Assembly (NCBI RefSeq): GCF_006542625.1
Contig: NC_044395.1
Span: 75,416,763-75,480,762 of the forward strand
Origin: Nomascus leucogenys
Taxonomy: Eukaryota > Chordata > Mammalia > Primates > Hylobatidae
DNA length: 64,000 nucleotides
Direction of reading: 5' to 3'
A program made the translations under genes and the position numbers. Under the pieces are notes generated by a model. The model had not been told where the DNA came from. It ran no database searches and saw only the letters and a list, made by a program, of their open reading frames with translations. This document shows positions 22,916 to 50,039 of the stretch, one piece after another (position 1 is the stretch's first letter; each line of letters opens with the position of its first letter).

Positions 22916-23439
22916 AACATGGAAGTTTTACAAATGCAGTTATCTGGTTTCCAAGCCCACTTAACTTACCAAAAAGTGACAATCTGTCAGCAAGAAATGA
23001 GGCCAAAAAAGGTATAAAAACTAGACTTACAGTAAGAAAGCTCTGTTTAGGGCCATCACGGTGTGGGACTTAAACCGTACAGACTTCATTTGCCCCAGAG
23101 GTTCATTGTGTTACAGAATAACTTTGAGGTTTCTCATGATCCCAAGTCATTAAGTACTAAATATGAAAAGGCAAGAAAATGTAATGTTTTACATATTACT
23201 TTAGTTAGATCTGAACCTACAATTGTCATTGGCAGTGCATATATTTTTCCATATTCTTAAGTACAAAGCTTTTTGAATGGGTATAAGGACCTTAATATTA
23301 GCCTCATTAACTCTTCCTGATCTGTTGTAAAATACACTTTGTTTTGGGCTTTTTTACTCTAAGATGTAATTATATAATTTTGAATGCCTTTTAAATTATA
23401 AATGCAAAGACCTGGTCATTTTATCAAGGACCATAGAAA

Positions 23440-23535
23440 CTGTGGTATCTAAAAAGTCAAGGCCTAGAGAATAGGGACTTGCCCCAAATCATGTAATGGC
23501 CAAACACTGAGTTAGTACTAGGACCTGAGTCCTGT
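23440..23535 (-). mobile_element. MIR fragment
   Basis: Core-like GACTTGCCCCAAATCATGTAA followed by a GGACCTGAGTCCTG stretch, as in the reverse complement of MIR. Confidence 0.55.
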
Positions 23536-23552
23536 CATCTACTTTATTATTT

Positions 23553-23830
23553 TTATTTTTTTGAGACAAGAGTCTCACTCTGTCACCCAGGCCAGAGTAC
23601 AGTGGCATGATCATAGCTCATTGCAGCCTCAGACTCTGGGCTCAAGTGATTCTGAGTAGCTGGGACCACAGGTGTGTGCCACCACACCAGGCTAAGTTTT
23701 AATAATTTTTGTAGAGATGGGGGTCTCACTATATTGCCCAGGCTGGTCTTGAACTCCTGAACTCAAGCAGTCCTCCCACCTCGGCCTCTCAAAGTGTTGA
23801 GATTACAGGCGTGAGCTAACACACCCAGCC
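23553..23830 (-). mobile_element. AluJ-like
   Basis: Diverged dimer with a small deletion in the right arm. Confidence 0.93.
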
Positions 23831-24249
23831 ACTGCCTTTTATTCCATGCCAGTTCTTCAGAGCTGCATATATACATGTTCAATAAATTCCAGGTGAATTG
23901 AGTATCTTTGTATCAAAGTGACAGGCTTTATAAAACATCATTAGGATTTTACTGTTTGTAATTATTCAACAGACTAAATGGAATATGTGAGTACAACAGA
24001 CTAAACATGAAAGGGCATCACAATGAACTGTATATACATGGGGTTGAGTATTACTGGAGTGGGGAGGACTTTCAGTTCTAGTCAGTATATAAGACTAAAA
24101 ATCACATTGAAAAAATTACTTAAATTGCTCCCCAAAGTATAATACAGAATATTTATTTATTTTTTTAGCTGAATACAAGCCAACTAGTAGTTTGCATTTG
24201 TGGAATAGGTGCATGTTCCACAATGATAAACATACAATATCTTCGCTTT

Positions 24250-24531
24250 TATTTTTTGAGACAGAGTCTCGCTCTGTCACCTGGCCAGGCTGGAGTGCAG
24301 CGGCATGATCTCGGCTCACTGCAACCTCCGCCTCCCAGGTTCAAGTGATTCTCCTGCCTCAGCCTCCCGAGTAGCTGGGACTACAGGCGCATGCTACCAT
24401 GCCCAGCTAATTTTTGTATTTTTAGTAGAGATGGGGTTTTGCCATGTTGCCCAAGCTGGTCTCGAACTCCTGACCTCAGGTGATCCACCCGCCTCAGCCT
24501 CCCAAAGTGCTGGGATTACAGGTGTGAGCCA
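24250..24531 (-). mobile_element. AluS-like
   Basis: Full length; ACAATATCTT on both sides. Confidence 0.95.
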
Positions 24532-25017
24532 CAATATCTTTAAACAGCAGAATCATTCAGCAAAGACAGAGGCTCACCCAATGGAAGGCATGTGGATAAG
24601 AGATCTGCCTAAGCAAAGGGCAAATTATTATATTTCCCACTTATGCTCCCTCCCCAGACTATATACCCATTGAGTGTAGAGGCAGGTGGGAGTTCCTGAG
24701 TTCACTATTGTGTGTGTGTGTATGTAGGTGTGTGGAAAGTTACATGTGCTTGATGCAACTCCACTGTAGGTCTAATAGCCACATGGTACTTGCATCTAAC
24801 TCCCAAGCTTACATGGTAGATTCCTGAGGCTACTGCTGGAGAAAATGACATCTCTCACTTTCCAGTACTTAGACATCTTTCCCTTAATAAGGCTCCCAGA
24901 GCTACTTTTACCATTCTCTAAGAAATCAGGGAGATTTAAACCTACTAAGGCTTTTGAAGATTTGGGAAAGTTGGGGGGAAAAATAAACTATGAATTTTAG
25001 AGTTTAAAAAGTGTTAT

Positions 25018-25135
25018 CACATAAATTCTCCCTTTTAACCCTCAGTATAATTCTCCAAAGGGTTTCCTTAAAAAGGAGCTAAGTAACTTGCCCAAAGCCA
25101 ATAGCAGCTAATTAGAATTAGGTCTAAAATGGGTT
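25018..25135 (-). mobile_element. MIR fragment
   Basis: GCTAAGTAACTTGCCCAAAG is the hallmark MIR core in reverse complement. Confidence 0.7.
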
Positions 25136-25260
25136 ACTATCTATAAATGAATTTCTCTTCAGAAAGATGTATTATCTCAGAAAATAAAATAACTCCTCTA
25201 GATGTCAGCAGCCAAATTTTGGATTACGGTTTTTGTCTTATTTATTTTTATATATATATA

Positions 25261-25531
25261 TTTTTGAGACGGAGTCTCGCCCCAGGCTGGAGTGCAGTGG
25301 TGCGATCTTGGCTTACTGCAAGCTCCGCCTCCTCCCACGTTCACGCCATTCTCCTGCCTCAGCCTCTTCCAGTAGCTGGGACTACAGGCGCCCTCCACCA
25401 TGCCTGGCTAATTTTTTGTATTTTCAGTAGAGACGGGGTTTCACCGTGGTCTGGATCTCCTGACTTCGTGATCCGCCCGCCTTGGCCTCCCAAAGTGCTG
25501 GGATCACAAGCGTGAGCCACCGCACTCTGCC
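25261..25531 (-). mobile_element. AluY-like
   Basis: Carries the GTTCACGCCATTCTCC diagnostic stretch. First of a tandem pair that share a target site. Confidence 0.9.
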
Positions 25532-25567
25532 GGATTATGGGTTTTTAAAAATTAAATTAAATTAAAA

Positions 25568-25860
25568 TTTTTTTTGAGGTGGAGTTTCACTCTTGTTGCC
25601 CAGGCTAGAGTGTAATGGCACGATCTTGGCTCACTGCAACCTCTGCCTCCTGGGTTCCAGCGATTCTCCTGCCCCAGCCTCCTGAGTAGCTAGGATTACA
25701 TGCATGTGCCACCACACCCAGCTAATTGTTTTGTATTTTTAGTAGAGATGAGGTTTCTCCATGTTGGTCAGGCTGGTCTGGAACTCCCGACCTCAAGTGA
25801 TCCGCCCACCTCGGGCTCCCAAAGTGCTGGGATTACAGGCATGAGCCACCGCACCCAGCC
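25568..25860 (-). mobile_element. AluS-like
   Basis: Second of the pair; GGATTATGG(T)n is found before, between and after the two Alus. Confidence 0.93.
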
Positions 25861-26413
25861 AGGATTATGGTTTTTTTTAAAAAAATCAGATTTCCTCTAA
25901 TTTCCTTTTACATGGTCTAAGATAAAAATGGTTCTGCAATACCTGAGTATACCACGCATGGGAATAACAGAAGGCAGCCTAAAGATCATGCTGGAGTGGG
26001 GCTGGAGAGGATAAAAGGTTTGGGATTACAATTTCCCAAGTGTTATTTTTACAGAAGTTCTCTTCAAAGACCAGAGCTACAACTACTGCCATTTGCTGGT
26101 TGGAAAGAAGACCATTCATATGATAACTGATGCTTATATCAGGAAGTGGTGGTTTCTTAAGTTTTAATTAAAATCACCACAGTTGAACCCTGAAATTTGT
26201 ATTCTAAACCAAATCTCCATGGATTCTCATGCAGCCAGTCCATACACTGGAGAACTGTTATAAGGCTATGACAGATAAGAGGCATTATTTTTCTCCATCA
26301 CTAAAAATAAGGCAACTTAATTAGGCAAATGACCAGTTGTAATCCTGGACTACTATATAGAGTTGAAGCTACTTAAAAAAACAAAAACCCAATATACCAG
26401 GCGGTGAAACAAT

Positions 26414-26419
26414 TTTATT
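26414..26419 (-). terminator. PSMA1: PSMA1 AATAAA poly(A) signal
   Basis: AATAAA on the minus strand, about 300 nt after the stop codon; cleavage is expected 10-25 nt further on, near 26398. Confidence 0.8.
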
Positions 26420-26710
26420 TCACAGTTGTCTTTAAAACCACAAAGACACCTATGTTCTTCATATAAAAACATTAGTATAGATACCCATACTTTCTAGAAA
26501 ATGATTATACAGACCCTTTCAAAGAAAAGTGTATTCCATTATATAGGTTTCAGTGAGGTTGCTTGGAAAAAACTCACATCTGGACTGATTCCTAAAACAT
26601 AGCATTCCACCACTCTGCAACTTTTGGTTCAAAGTATAGATTATCGTCATCAGTATGTGGTGCCTGTATTCTTACATATTTGATAATACATATATAGACT
26701 GGCTTATCAC

Positions 26711-42053
<15,343 letters not shown>

Positions 42054-42056
<3 letters not shown>

Positions 42057-42190
42057 GGTGGCGGCGCGGGCCTGGTTGCGGCCTCCAGCAAAACTGAGAA
42101 TCTAGGAGGTGCTGCCGAAAGTATCGCTCAGCGATCTACAGAGAAGTCTGCGGGAGTTTGACGGCGGCGGCGTAGGGTAGCGCAGTCTAT
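42054..42190 (-). CDS. PSMA1: PSMA1 exon 1 (5' UTR and ATG)
   Basis: The 5' UTR is GC-rich and ends GCCGCCACC before ATG 42056-42054, a perfect Kozak context on that side. The donor follows directly, ATG|GTACGT, so this exon codes only for Met1. The 5' boundary near 42190 is approximate. Confidence 0.9.
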
Positions 42191-42285
42191 TCCAGAGATA
42201 TCGATAGGCTTGCAACACTTCCCCTTCCTTAAAACTCTCTGACCGCTTGGCGGCGGGCGGAGCCTCGGAAGATCTAGGAACTGAG

Positions 42286-42297
42286 ATTGGCGGGAAA
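42286..42297 (+). promoter_or_regulatory. CCAAT box abutting E2F-like site, PSMA1 promoter
   Basis: ATTGG (NF-Y) shares its last G with GCGGGAAA (E2F-type). They lie roughly 100 bp upstream of the PSMA1 start. Motif match only; binding is inferred. Confidence 0.4.
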
Positions 42298-42598
42298 CCT
42301 GGGCTGGGAGTGCCGGCGGCTGAGAGCTGCGGGGCAGCCCCTGTCACGTAGCCTTCTTGGTTCCTGTGTATGGCGGATTCCCTCCAGTTTCTCCCGCTGG
42401 CGGGCTGCATCTAAAGTCGTCCGAGGCAACAGCCGTGACTCTGGATGATACTAGCTCTCATTAACCGTCCACAGATTTGGGGTGTTATGTGACTGAAAGG
42501 AACGAGGCTGCAGGAAAGCCACAAGATAACGATCCTTTTCTGTGTGTCAGCCGTATTCTTCCTCGAGTATCTTGTTTGTGTACATGCTTTTATTTGTG

Positions 42599-42638
42599 TT
42601 AAGGTTGGTGCAAAAGTAACTGCGGTTTTTGCCATTTG
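42599..42638 (+). mobile_element. half MADE1 (mariner MITE)
   Basis: TTAAGGTTGGTGCAAAAGTA and GCGGTTTTTGCCATT match the left half of the MADE1 palindrome; the complementary right half is absent, so it cannot form a miR-548-type hairpin. Confidence 0.9.
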
Positions 42639-42734
42639 GCAAAATACTTTGGAATGCTCTTCCTTATTCCCTGGAGATGTTATCTTTCAAGGTTCTGTTG
42701 TCGTTAACCCTCATTATTATTATGATTGGTTTCC

Positions 42735-42815
42735 TCCACCAGACTTTGAACTCCAAGAGGGTGCTAATGTCTTTCTATGGCCTCAAAACCAAGCATGGTA
42801 CCTGACAGATTAGGC
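42735..42815 (+). mobile_element. L2 3' end fragment
   Basis: GACTTTGAACTCCAAGAGGG and GCATGGTACCTGACAGAT resemble the L2 tail. Confidence 0.45.
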
Positions 42816-42958
42816 CACTGAGAAAAAATGGACACTTTCATTCGATTTATCTATTTTGTCTTTTGAGAGCATCTTTCCATAATGAAATAGTCTGACATCT
42901 CTGCAAACAGCTGCCAATCTAACATCCACCGGCTATTTATATTCTTTGTAAAAAAGAG

Positions 42959-43272
42959 ACTGGGTGTGGTGGCTCACGCCTGTAATCCCAGCACTATCGG
43001 AGGCCGAGGACGGAGGATCGCTTGAGCCCAGGAGTTCGAGATCACTATATTATTTTAATACAGTGGGACCTCATCGCTACAATAATAATAATAATAAAAT
43101 AAAAAAGGCTGGGCATGTTGGCATGCGCCTGTGGTCCCAGCCACTCGGGAAGCTGAAGTGGGAGGATCTCTTGAGCCCGGGAGATGGAGGTTGCAGTGAG
43201 CCGTGGTCGCGCCATTGCACTCCAGCCTGCCTGGGCAATAGAGATTCTGTTTCAAAAAAAAAAAAAAAAAAA
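42959..43272 (+). mobile_element. Alu (AluJ-like)
   Basis: Dimer with an (AAT)n-rich middle linker at 43079-43100; its A tail runs straight into the next Alu. Confidence 0.93.
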
Positions 43273-43580
43273 GCCAGGCGCGGTGGCTCACGCCTGTAAT
43301 CCCAACACTTTGGAAGGCAGAGGCGGGTGGATCACGAGGTCAGGAGATCGGACCATCCTGGCCGACATGGTAAAACCCCGTCTCTACTAAAAATACAAAA
43401 ATTAGCTGGGCTTGGTGGCGTGCGCCTGTAGTCCCAGCTACTCAGGAGGCTGAGGCAGGAGAATCTCTTGAACCCGGGAGGCGGAGGTTGCAGTGAGCCG
43501 AGATCGTGCACTCCACTGCACTCCAGCCTGGGCGACAGAGTGAGACTCCATCCCAGAAAAAAAAACAAAAAACAAAAACA
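43273..43580 (+). mobile_element. AluY/S-like
   Basis: Full length, inserted at the A tail of the previous Alu. Confidence 0.95.
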
Positions 43581-43589
43581 ACTACTAAA

Positions 43590-44400
43590 TTGTTCTCCAG
43601 AAATGTTTTACCAACGTATACTCTCAACAGTAGTATATGAGGTTGCCTTCTCTAATTCATCAACACTGGTTATTGTCGTATTTCTAAAAAACACTGTTGA
43701 TTTGGTGGACTAAATTAACAGATTAAATTAATAGATTGTTCTCTTTCGTTTCTCTACGACCTAGCACAATGCGTAGCACATATTAAGTGTTTATAAATAG
43801 TGCTGATTAAATAAATGCTCATTTAAAAATTGTCATATACTACATAAACATTTTGACAATTCTTTCCATATATATCTCTCTAGTCACATGCCTCACACCG
43901 ATGTGTAATAAATATACAATTTTTAAAAATAAGATGATACTGAACTGTTTTTATTAATACACTTAAAAAGTTATAGCTATCATATGTCCATAAGTAATGG
44001 TCTATATTATTTTCAATAGTTGCATAGTATTTTATTGTATGGAAATATAATAATTTGCTTAACTATTGGTGTGCAATTCAATTGTTTCCAAGTTATTGGT
44101 ATCATAAAAATACTATAATGAATATTCTTGTACATACACACCTATTGTGTACATAATTACCTTACCTGATGAAGAATTCATAGAAGTAGAATTGTGGGGT
44201 CAAAGGGAACTTACATTTACAGTTATGATAAATATGGCTGAGTTGCAAAAAAAGTTATATCCATTTAATATTCTACGCTGCCTGAGAGTCAATTTTCTCT
44301 GTATTCTTACCAACACTGGATATTATAAGTACTTCTTACTTTTATCAAGTTGATAGGCCAAAAAAGAAAACCTGTTTCTTTAATTTTTAGTTTTATTTAT
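43590..44400 (-). mobile_element. old L1/HAL1 fragments
   Basis: Two pieces (43590-43690 and 43935-44400) read as the reverse complement of an ancient LINE (TAGAAGTAGAATTGTGGGGT; ATTCTTGTACATACACACC). The gap between them is AT-rich. Confidence 0.6.
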
Positions 44401-44724
44401 AGTTTTTTATTACTAGTAAAAAAATCTTTTGTTGCATTTCTTGGCTGTTTATGTTACTTTAGTGGATTGCCACTTCATTCCTTTCCGCATATTATTGTAT
44501 TAATCATTTTCTTACTGACTTGTAGGAGCTTCCTGCAATTAGGGATGGTAACTTCTTATTACTGTGTCACTTTCATAGAAAGAGCCTTTTGGATACAAAT
44601 AAAAGAAACCCACTTAATCTAGTTTAAATAAAAGTTGAAGCACACATTGTAAATATGCAACAGGGAATCACATAAATATCCAAACATAATTTTTTTAGTT
44701 TTTAAAAATTTACTGAGATATTCC

Positions 44725-44795
44725 TAGTACCTGAAACAAACCCTGGCATATACTAGGCACTCACTAAACATTTGTTGAATGAATGAGTGATAGAT
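44725..44795 (+). mobile_element. L2 3' end fragment
   Basis: CCTGGCATATACTAGGCACT then TTGTTGAATGAATGAGTGA is a clear L2 tail. Confidence 0.65.
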
Positions 44796-45069
44796 CTATT
44801 ACTCCAAAACCTGTCCTTCTGATAATTATTTCCTAAGCAAATATCTGGGGCTTTGTGATACATCCTTTATTCACAGCAATTGTCTGTACTCTTCAGAATG
44901 GCTGTTATCAAAGCTCTACTTGTAGACCAAAAGAAGGGGCATTTGGTTGACCTTTTTGTTAAAACTGAAAGTCCCAAGGGCTTATTAAAGGTTTATATGA
45001 TTTTCAGCTCCTCTTTGTGTGTTTTGGGGATTTAGCTCAAGATACATATTTAAAAACAACAACAACAAC

Positions 45070-45361
45070 TTTTTTTTTTAGAGACAGAGTCTAGCTGTGT
45101 AGCCCAGGCTAGAGTGCAGTGGCATGATCATAGCTCACTGTAACCTTGAACTCCTGGGCTCAAGCCATCCTATTGCCTCAGCCTCCCAAGTAGCTAGGGC
45201 TACAGGTGCACACCACCATACCTGGCTAATTCTAAAATTTTCTGTAGAGACAGGGTCCTACTATGTTGCCCAGGCTGGTCATGAATGTCTGGCCTTAAAG
45301 TGATCCTCCCTCCTTGGCCTCCCAAAGTGCTGAAATTACAGGAGTGAGCCACCATACTCAG
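45070..45361 (-). mobile_element. AluJ-like
   Basis: First of a tandem pair with a shared target sequence CTCAAGATACAT. Confidence 0.93.
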
Positions 45362-45382
45362 CTCCTTAGCTCTCAAGATACA

Positions 45383-45674
45383 TTTTTTTTTTTTTTTTAG
45401 ACAGGGTCTTTCTCTGTTGCCCAGGCTGGAGTGCAATGGCACAATCACTTCAGCCTTGACCTCCTGGGCCAAGTGATCCTCCCACCTCAGCCTCCCAAGT
45501 AGCTGGGACTACAGGCAAGTACCCCCATGCCCAGATAATTTTGTTTATTTTTTTTGTAGAGACAAGGTCTTACTTTGTTGCCCAGGTTGGTCTCGAACTC
45601 CTGGACTCAAGCTATCCTCCTGCCTTGGCCTCCCAAAGTGCTGGGATTACAGGCATGAGCTACCATGCCTGGCC
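45383..45674 (-). mobile_element. AluJ/S-like
   Basis: Second of the pair; CTCAAGATACAT recurs at about 45036, 45371 and 45676. Confidence 0.93.
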
Positions 45675-45786
45675 TCAAGATACATCTTGAGCATTAATCA
45701 GAAGCTGAAAAACTGATCAATAAAGATATTTTGTAGGAAGACTAGGTCAGCGAACATAGCACTACTTCTTTAAAGGTCATTGGAAG

Positions 45787-45901
45787 CCAGGCAGTGGCTC
45801 ACACCTATAATCCCGACACTTTTTTTTTCTCCTGCGAATGCAGGAGAATTGCTTAGGGCCAGGATTTACCAGCCTGAGCAACATAGCAAGACCCTGTCTC
45901 A
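45787..45901 (+). mobile_element. Alu, left part (split by HERV-H)
   Basis: Alu head to the end of the left arm (GACCCTGTCTCA), with a small internal rearrangement at 45822-45840. The right arm is at 47981-48060. Confidence 0.85.
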
Positions 45902-47546
45902 AGGGTCTTAAGATGCCTGACTCTTAATATGCCTTCCATATCTTGCACCACTGTGCTGTTATATGGGCTGAAAGAGGTTTCCTCACTACACAAGGGTCCT
46001 CCATCATTAATGCCTCTTTAATAAAAACTCTTCTCAAGGCCGCTTTACTTCCAAAGGAAGCTGGAGTCATACACTGTAAGGGCCACCAAAAGGCATCAGA
46101 TCCCATTGCTCAGGGCAACATTTATGCTGATAAGGTAGCTAAAGAAGCAGCTAGAATTCCAACTGCTGTCCCTCACGGCCAGTTTTTCTCCTTCTCATCG
46201 GTCACTCCCACCTACTCCCCCACTGAAACTTCCACCTATCGATCTCTTCCCACACAAGGCAAATGGTTCTTGGACCAAGGAAAATACATCCTTCCAGCCT
46301 CACAGGCCCATTCTATTCTATTGCCATTTCATAACCTCTTCCATGTAGGTTGCAAGCCGCTAGCCTGCCTCTTGGAACCTCTCATTTCCTTTTCATCACG
46401 GAAATCTATCCTTAAGGAAATCACTTCTCAGTGTTCCACCTGCTATTCTACCACTCCTCAGGGATTGTTCAGGCCCCCTCCTTTCCCTACACATCAAGCT
46501 CGGGGATTTGCCCCCGCCCAGGACGGGCAAATTGACTTTACTCACATGCCTCGAGTCGGGAAACTAAAATACCTCTTGGTCTGCGTAGACACTTTCACTG
46601 GATGGGTAGAGGCCTTTCCCACAGGGTCTGAGAAGGCCACCACGGTCATTTCTTCCCTTCTGTCAGACATAATTCCTCAGTTTGGCCTTCCCACCTCAGT
46701 TTCTCAGGCTCTTGGTATTCAGTGGCACCTGGTTTTACCTCAAACTGCCACCCTTAAGTCTCTCTTTAAGTGGATAGAAGATCTTCAGTGACAAAGTACA
46801 CTCCAATACTTTCACCCTGATGAAGTCCTATTCTTTACTTTTATACTTACTCTTATTCTCGTTCCCATTCTTATGCCACCCTCTACCTCTCCCAGCTATC
46901 TCCACCACACTATCAATCTCAGTCACTCTCTCCTAGCTGTTTCTAATCCTTCTTTAACAAACAATTGCTGGCTTTGCATTTCTCTTTCCTCAAAAATCAC
47001 CGAGGCCCCGACTTACTACTAAAAAGAAAAGGTGGGGGGGACTCTGTATATTTTTAAATGAAGAGTGCTATTTTTACCTAAATCAATCTGGCCTGGTATG
47101 TAACAACATAAAAAAACTCAAGGATAGAGCCCAAAAACTTGCCAACCAAGCAAACAATAACGTTGAACCCCCTTGGACACTCTCTAATTGGACATCCTGA
47201 GTACTCCTAATTCTTAGTCCTTTAATACCTATTTTTCTCCTTCTTTTATTCGGACCTTGTGTCTTTCGTTTAGTTTCTCAATTCATATAAAACCACATCC
47301 AGGCCATCACCAATACTATACGACAAATGCTTCTTCTAACAACCCCACAATATAACCCCTTACCCCAAAATCTTTCTTCAGTTGAATCTCTCCCACTGTA
47401 GGTTCCCATGCTGCCCCAATCCTGCTTGAAGCAGCCCTGAGAAACGTCGCCCATTATCTCTCCATACCACCCCCCAAAATTTTCGCTGCCCCAACACTTT
47501 ACCATTATTTTGTTTTATTTTTCTTATTAATACAAGAAGACAGGAA
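45902..47546 (+). mobile_element. HERV-H provirus, 5'-truncated internal region
   Basis: Endogenous gammaretrovirus remnant. The longest frame (45943-46791, 282 codons, preceded in frame by a stop at 45925) reads as the end of RNase H, then integrase with its zinc-binding part and the start of the catalytic core. The rest of integrase and most of env are deleted. After the stop, short env pieces follow, then the usual HERV-H transmembrane-region sequence with many stops and a purine-rich tract before the LTR. The 5' LTR, gag, protease and most of reverse transcriptase are missing. Non-functional. Confidence 0.93.
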
Positions 47547-47980
47547 TGTCAGGCCTCTAAGCCCAGGCTAAGCCATCATATCCCCAGTGACCTGCACATA
47601 TACATCCAGATGGCCTGAAGTAACTGAAGATCCACAAAAGAAGTGAAAATAGCCTTAACTGATGACATTCCACCATTGATTTATTTCTGCCCCAACCTAA
47701 CTGATCAATGTACTTTGTAATCTCCCCCACCCTTAAGAAGGTTCTTTGTAATTCTCCCCACCCTTGAGAATGTACTTTGTGAGATCCACCCCCTGCCCCC
47801 AAAACATTGCTCTTAACTCCACTGCCTATCCCAAAACCTTTAAGAACTAATTAATGATAATCCACCACCGTTTGCTGACTCTCTTTTCGGAGTCAGCCCG
47901 CCTGCACCCAGGTGAAATAAACAGCCATGTTGCTCACACAAAGCCTGTTTGGTGGTCTCTTCACTTGGACACGTGAGACA
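47547..47980 (+). mobile_element. LTR7 (3' LTR of HERV-H)
   Basis: 434 bp from TGTCAGGCCTCTAAGCC to ACGTGAGACA, with AATAAA at about 47916. It is antisense to the presumed long PSMA1 transcript. LTR7 is known as a promoter in pluripotent cells; activity of this copy is unknown. Confidence 0.93.
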
Positions 47981-48060
47981 CCCAGGAGTTCAAGTTTGCA
48001 ATGAACTATGATCAGCCTGGGTGACAAAGACCCTGTCTCAAAAAAAAAAAAAAAAAAATT
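47981..48060 (+). mobile_element. Alu, right part (split by HERV-H)
   Basis: Starts CCCAGGAGTTCAAG and ends in A19; continues the Alu begun at 45787. Confidence 0.85.
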
Positions 48061-48689
48061 AAAGGTAATTGGTAAGTTATGTTAGGCTTTTAAAAGAATC
48101 AAATAAAAGTAAATTCTAAATAAAAGCCAAGTTGAAAATTTTTTTCATAGATGTGTAAATCTTATCGTGTTATTATGTTTAGCACCTATAACTGGTACAT
48201 TGAACAAATAGATGTATAGGGTGCAATTTGTAAGTAACTTATTTTCACTCCACATGTTAAAACACACCTGGTGGAGTTAATCCTCCCATGCTCATTGAAT
48301 AAAATAAGATACAAATCTCATGACTTTTCTGGTTGTTCAAGTAAAAAATGTTTGACTTCCCTTCTATGTCCCTGTCTAAAATTTCTCTCCTAATCCCCAC
48401 CACACCTGCCCCCACCCCAACTCCCATCATCACCACCAACTCCAGGTTTCCTTCCTTCTTTCATGTTCAAACAGAGGAATAGGCAAGAACGTTCTTAACT
48501 TGGCTACTACAGTTCTGTGATTAAGAGCTGGTACTCTTTGAGCTTGGCAGATGTTTATAGTTGACACTTGTTACTTTATGTGTTCTTTGGTAACACCTTA
48601 ATTCTCACCTTAGCCCAATGAGAAAATACTGGTAATCTTGTGCTTACACTTGGGTAAATATATTTCATCTGGCTGTCAGCTCAATGTTA

Positions 48690-49008
48690 ATTGCTAACAT
48701 GTATAGCTACACCCCCAGCCTTTTTCTGTGGAAGTCTCATCCTTCTTTGTGACCCTTTCTAGTAGCCCTGGTCTAATCCAAATACCTACAGAGTGGCTTT
48801 GCCTCTGAGAGTGCAGACTTGGACCATATCCCAAACTCATTTTTGCAATTAGCCAAAATTTCTTGCTCTCATCCACTAGAATGCTATCTCCATGAAGCGG
48901 GGCATTTTTATCTATTTTGCTCACCACTGCATTTGCCTGTACCTAGAATAGGCAAATACAGTGCCTGTACTTAATAAGTGCTACATTAAGTATTGAATGA
49001 ATGAATTC
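48690..49008 (+). mobile_element. L2 3' end
   Basis: CCACTAGAATGCTATCTCCA, GTACCTAGAATAGGC and ATTGAATGAATGAA in L2 order. Confidence 0.75.
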
Positions 49009-49533
49009 CTCAGATATGAGTCAGACACTAGTCCACTGTGACCTCAACCCCTGCCCTACCCCCCTGCTAGGTGTAGGGATCATATATCAAAGTTTCATTA
49101 AAGCCTCTTTCCCTAGGTGTGAGGTGAGGAAAAAGCAATGTCCACTCACAGCACACCAAAAACTCTCAAAATCTTCTAAACTCCAATCTCTGAATTAGAA
49201 GTAGATGGACAGCTAAGAGTTGCAAAAACAGTTCCCTTTCCACTCCCCCCACCCTTTTTTGGGCAATTTCTACTTTTTGTGGTTTTCCACTTTATTATAA
49301 AATATGAGAATATTGGCATTTTACTTTCTTGGAGCCTCAGCCAAACTGAGACAGAAAGAGTCCCATTTTAAAATGCAACTACACATATAAAGCTTAATTG
49401 CACTTATTTGTTCACATGTTGTCCTCACACTAAATCAGGAGCCGCTGGAGGATAATGTTTCATATTTATCTTTGTACATATGTTTAATGTGTCACACTAA
49501 CTAGATGCTCAATAAAGTTTAGTTAAAAGAGTG

Positions 49534-49832
49534 GGCTGGGTGCAGTGGCTCATGCCTATAATCCCAGCATTTTGGGAGGCCAAGACGGGCAGATCACGAG
49601 GTCAGGAGTTCAAGACCAGTCTGACCAACATGGTGAAACCCTGTCTCTACTAAAAATACAAAAATTAGCCAGGCGTGGTGGCACATGCCTGTAATCCCAG
49701 CTACTTAGGAGGCTGAGGCAGCAGAATTGCTTAAACCTGGGAGGTGGAGGTTGCAGTGAGCCGAGATCACTCCGCTGCACTCTAGCCTGGGTGACAGGAC
49801 AAGACTCCGTCTCAAAAAAAAAAAAAAAAAAA
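49534..49832 (+). mobile_element. AluS-like
   Basis: Full length, A19 tail. Confidence 0.95.
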
Positions 49833-50039
49833 TTAGTGGATGAATAAAAGTTCTCTAGTAGTAGTAGCAATAATTTCAAATAATTTACATAGTACCAATG
49901 GTTGAAGTCTAAAACTCTATGTTTCTAGTACTCTTCTAGTAGATAGTTTTATTTGGAAATATTTATAGGAAAATTGTGGAATTGCTTATACTTTAATGTC
50001 ATTGTGCTAGATATTCTCTGATAACCCTATAGATATACT

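Larger units (their letters stand above)
21480..26397. other. COPB1-PSMA1 intergenic region
   Basis: Holds one old L1, two MIR pieces and four Alus, listed separately. A C-rich patch with CCCCGCCCC lies near 22125. The remaining unique parts (21500-22440, 22920-23430, 24535-25015, 25865-26395) show no gene. Confidence 0.6.

Noticed and set aside
45943..46791. 282-codon frame as an intact viral gene
   Set aside because: HERV-H integrase is cut off mid-domain and joined to env remnants; no intact start, 5' LTR or catalytic core.
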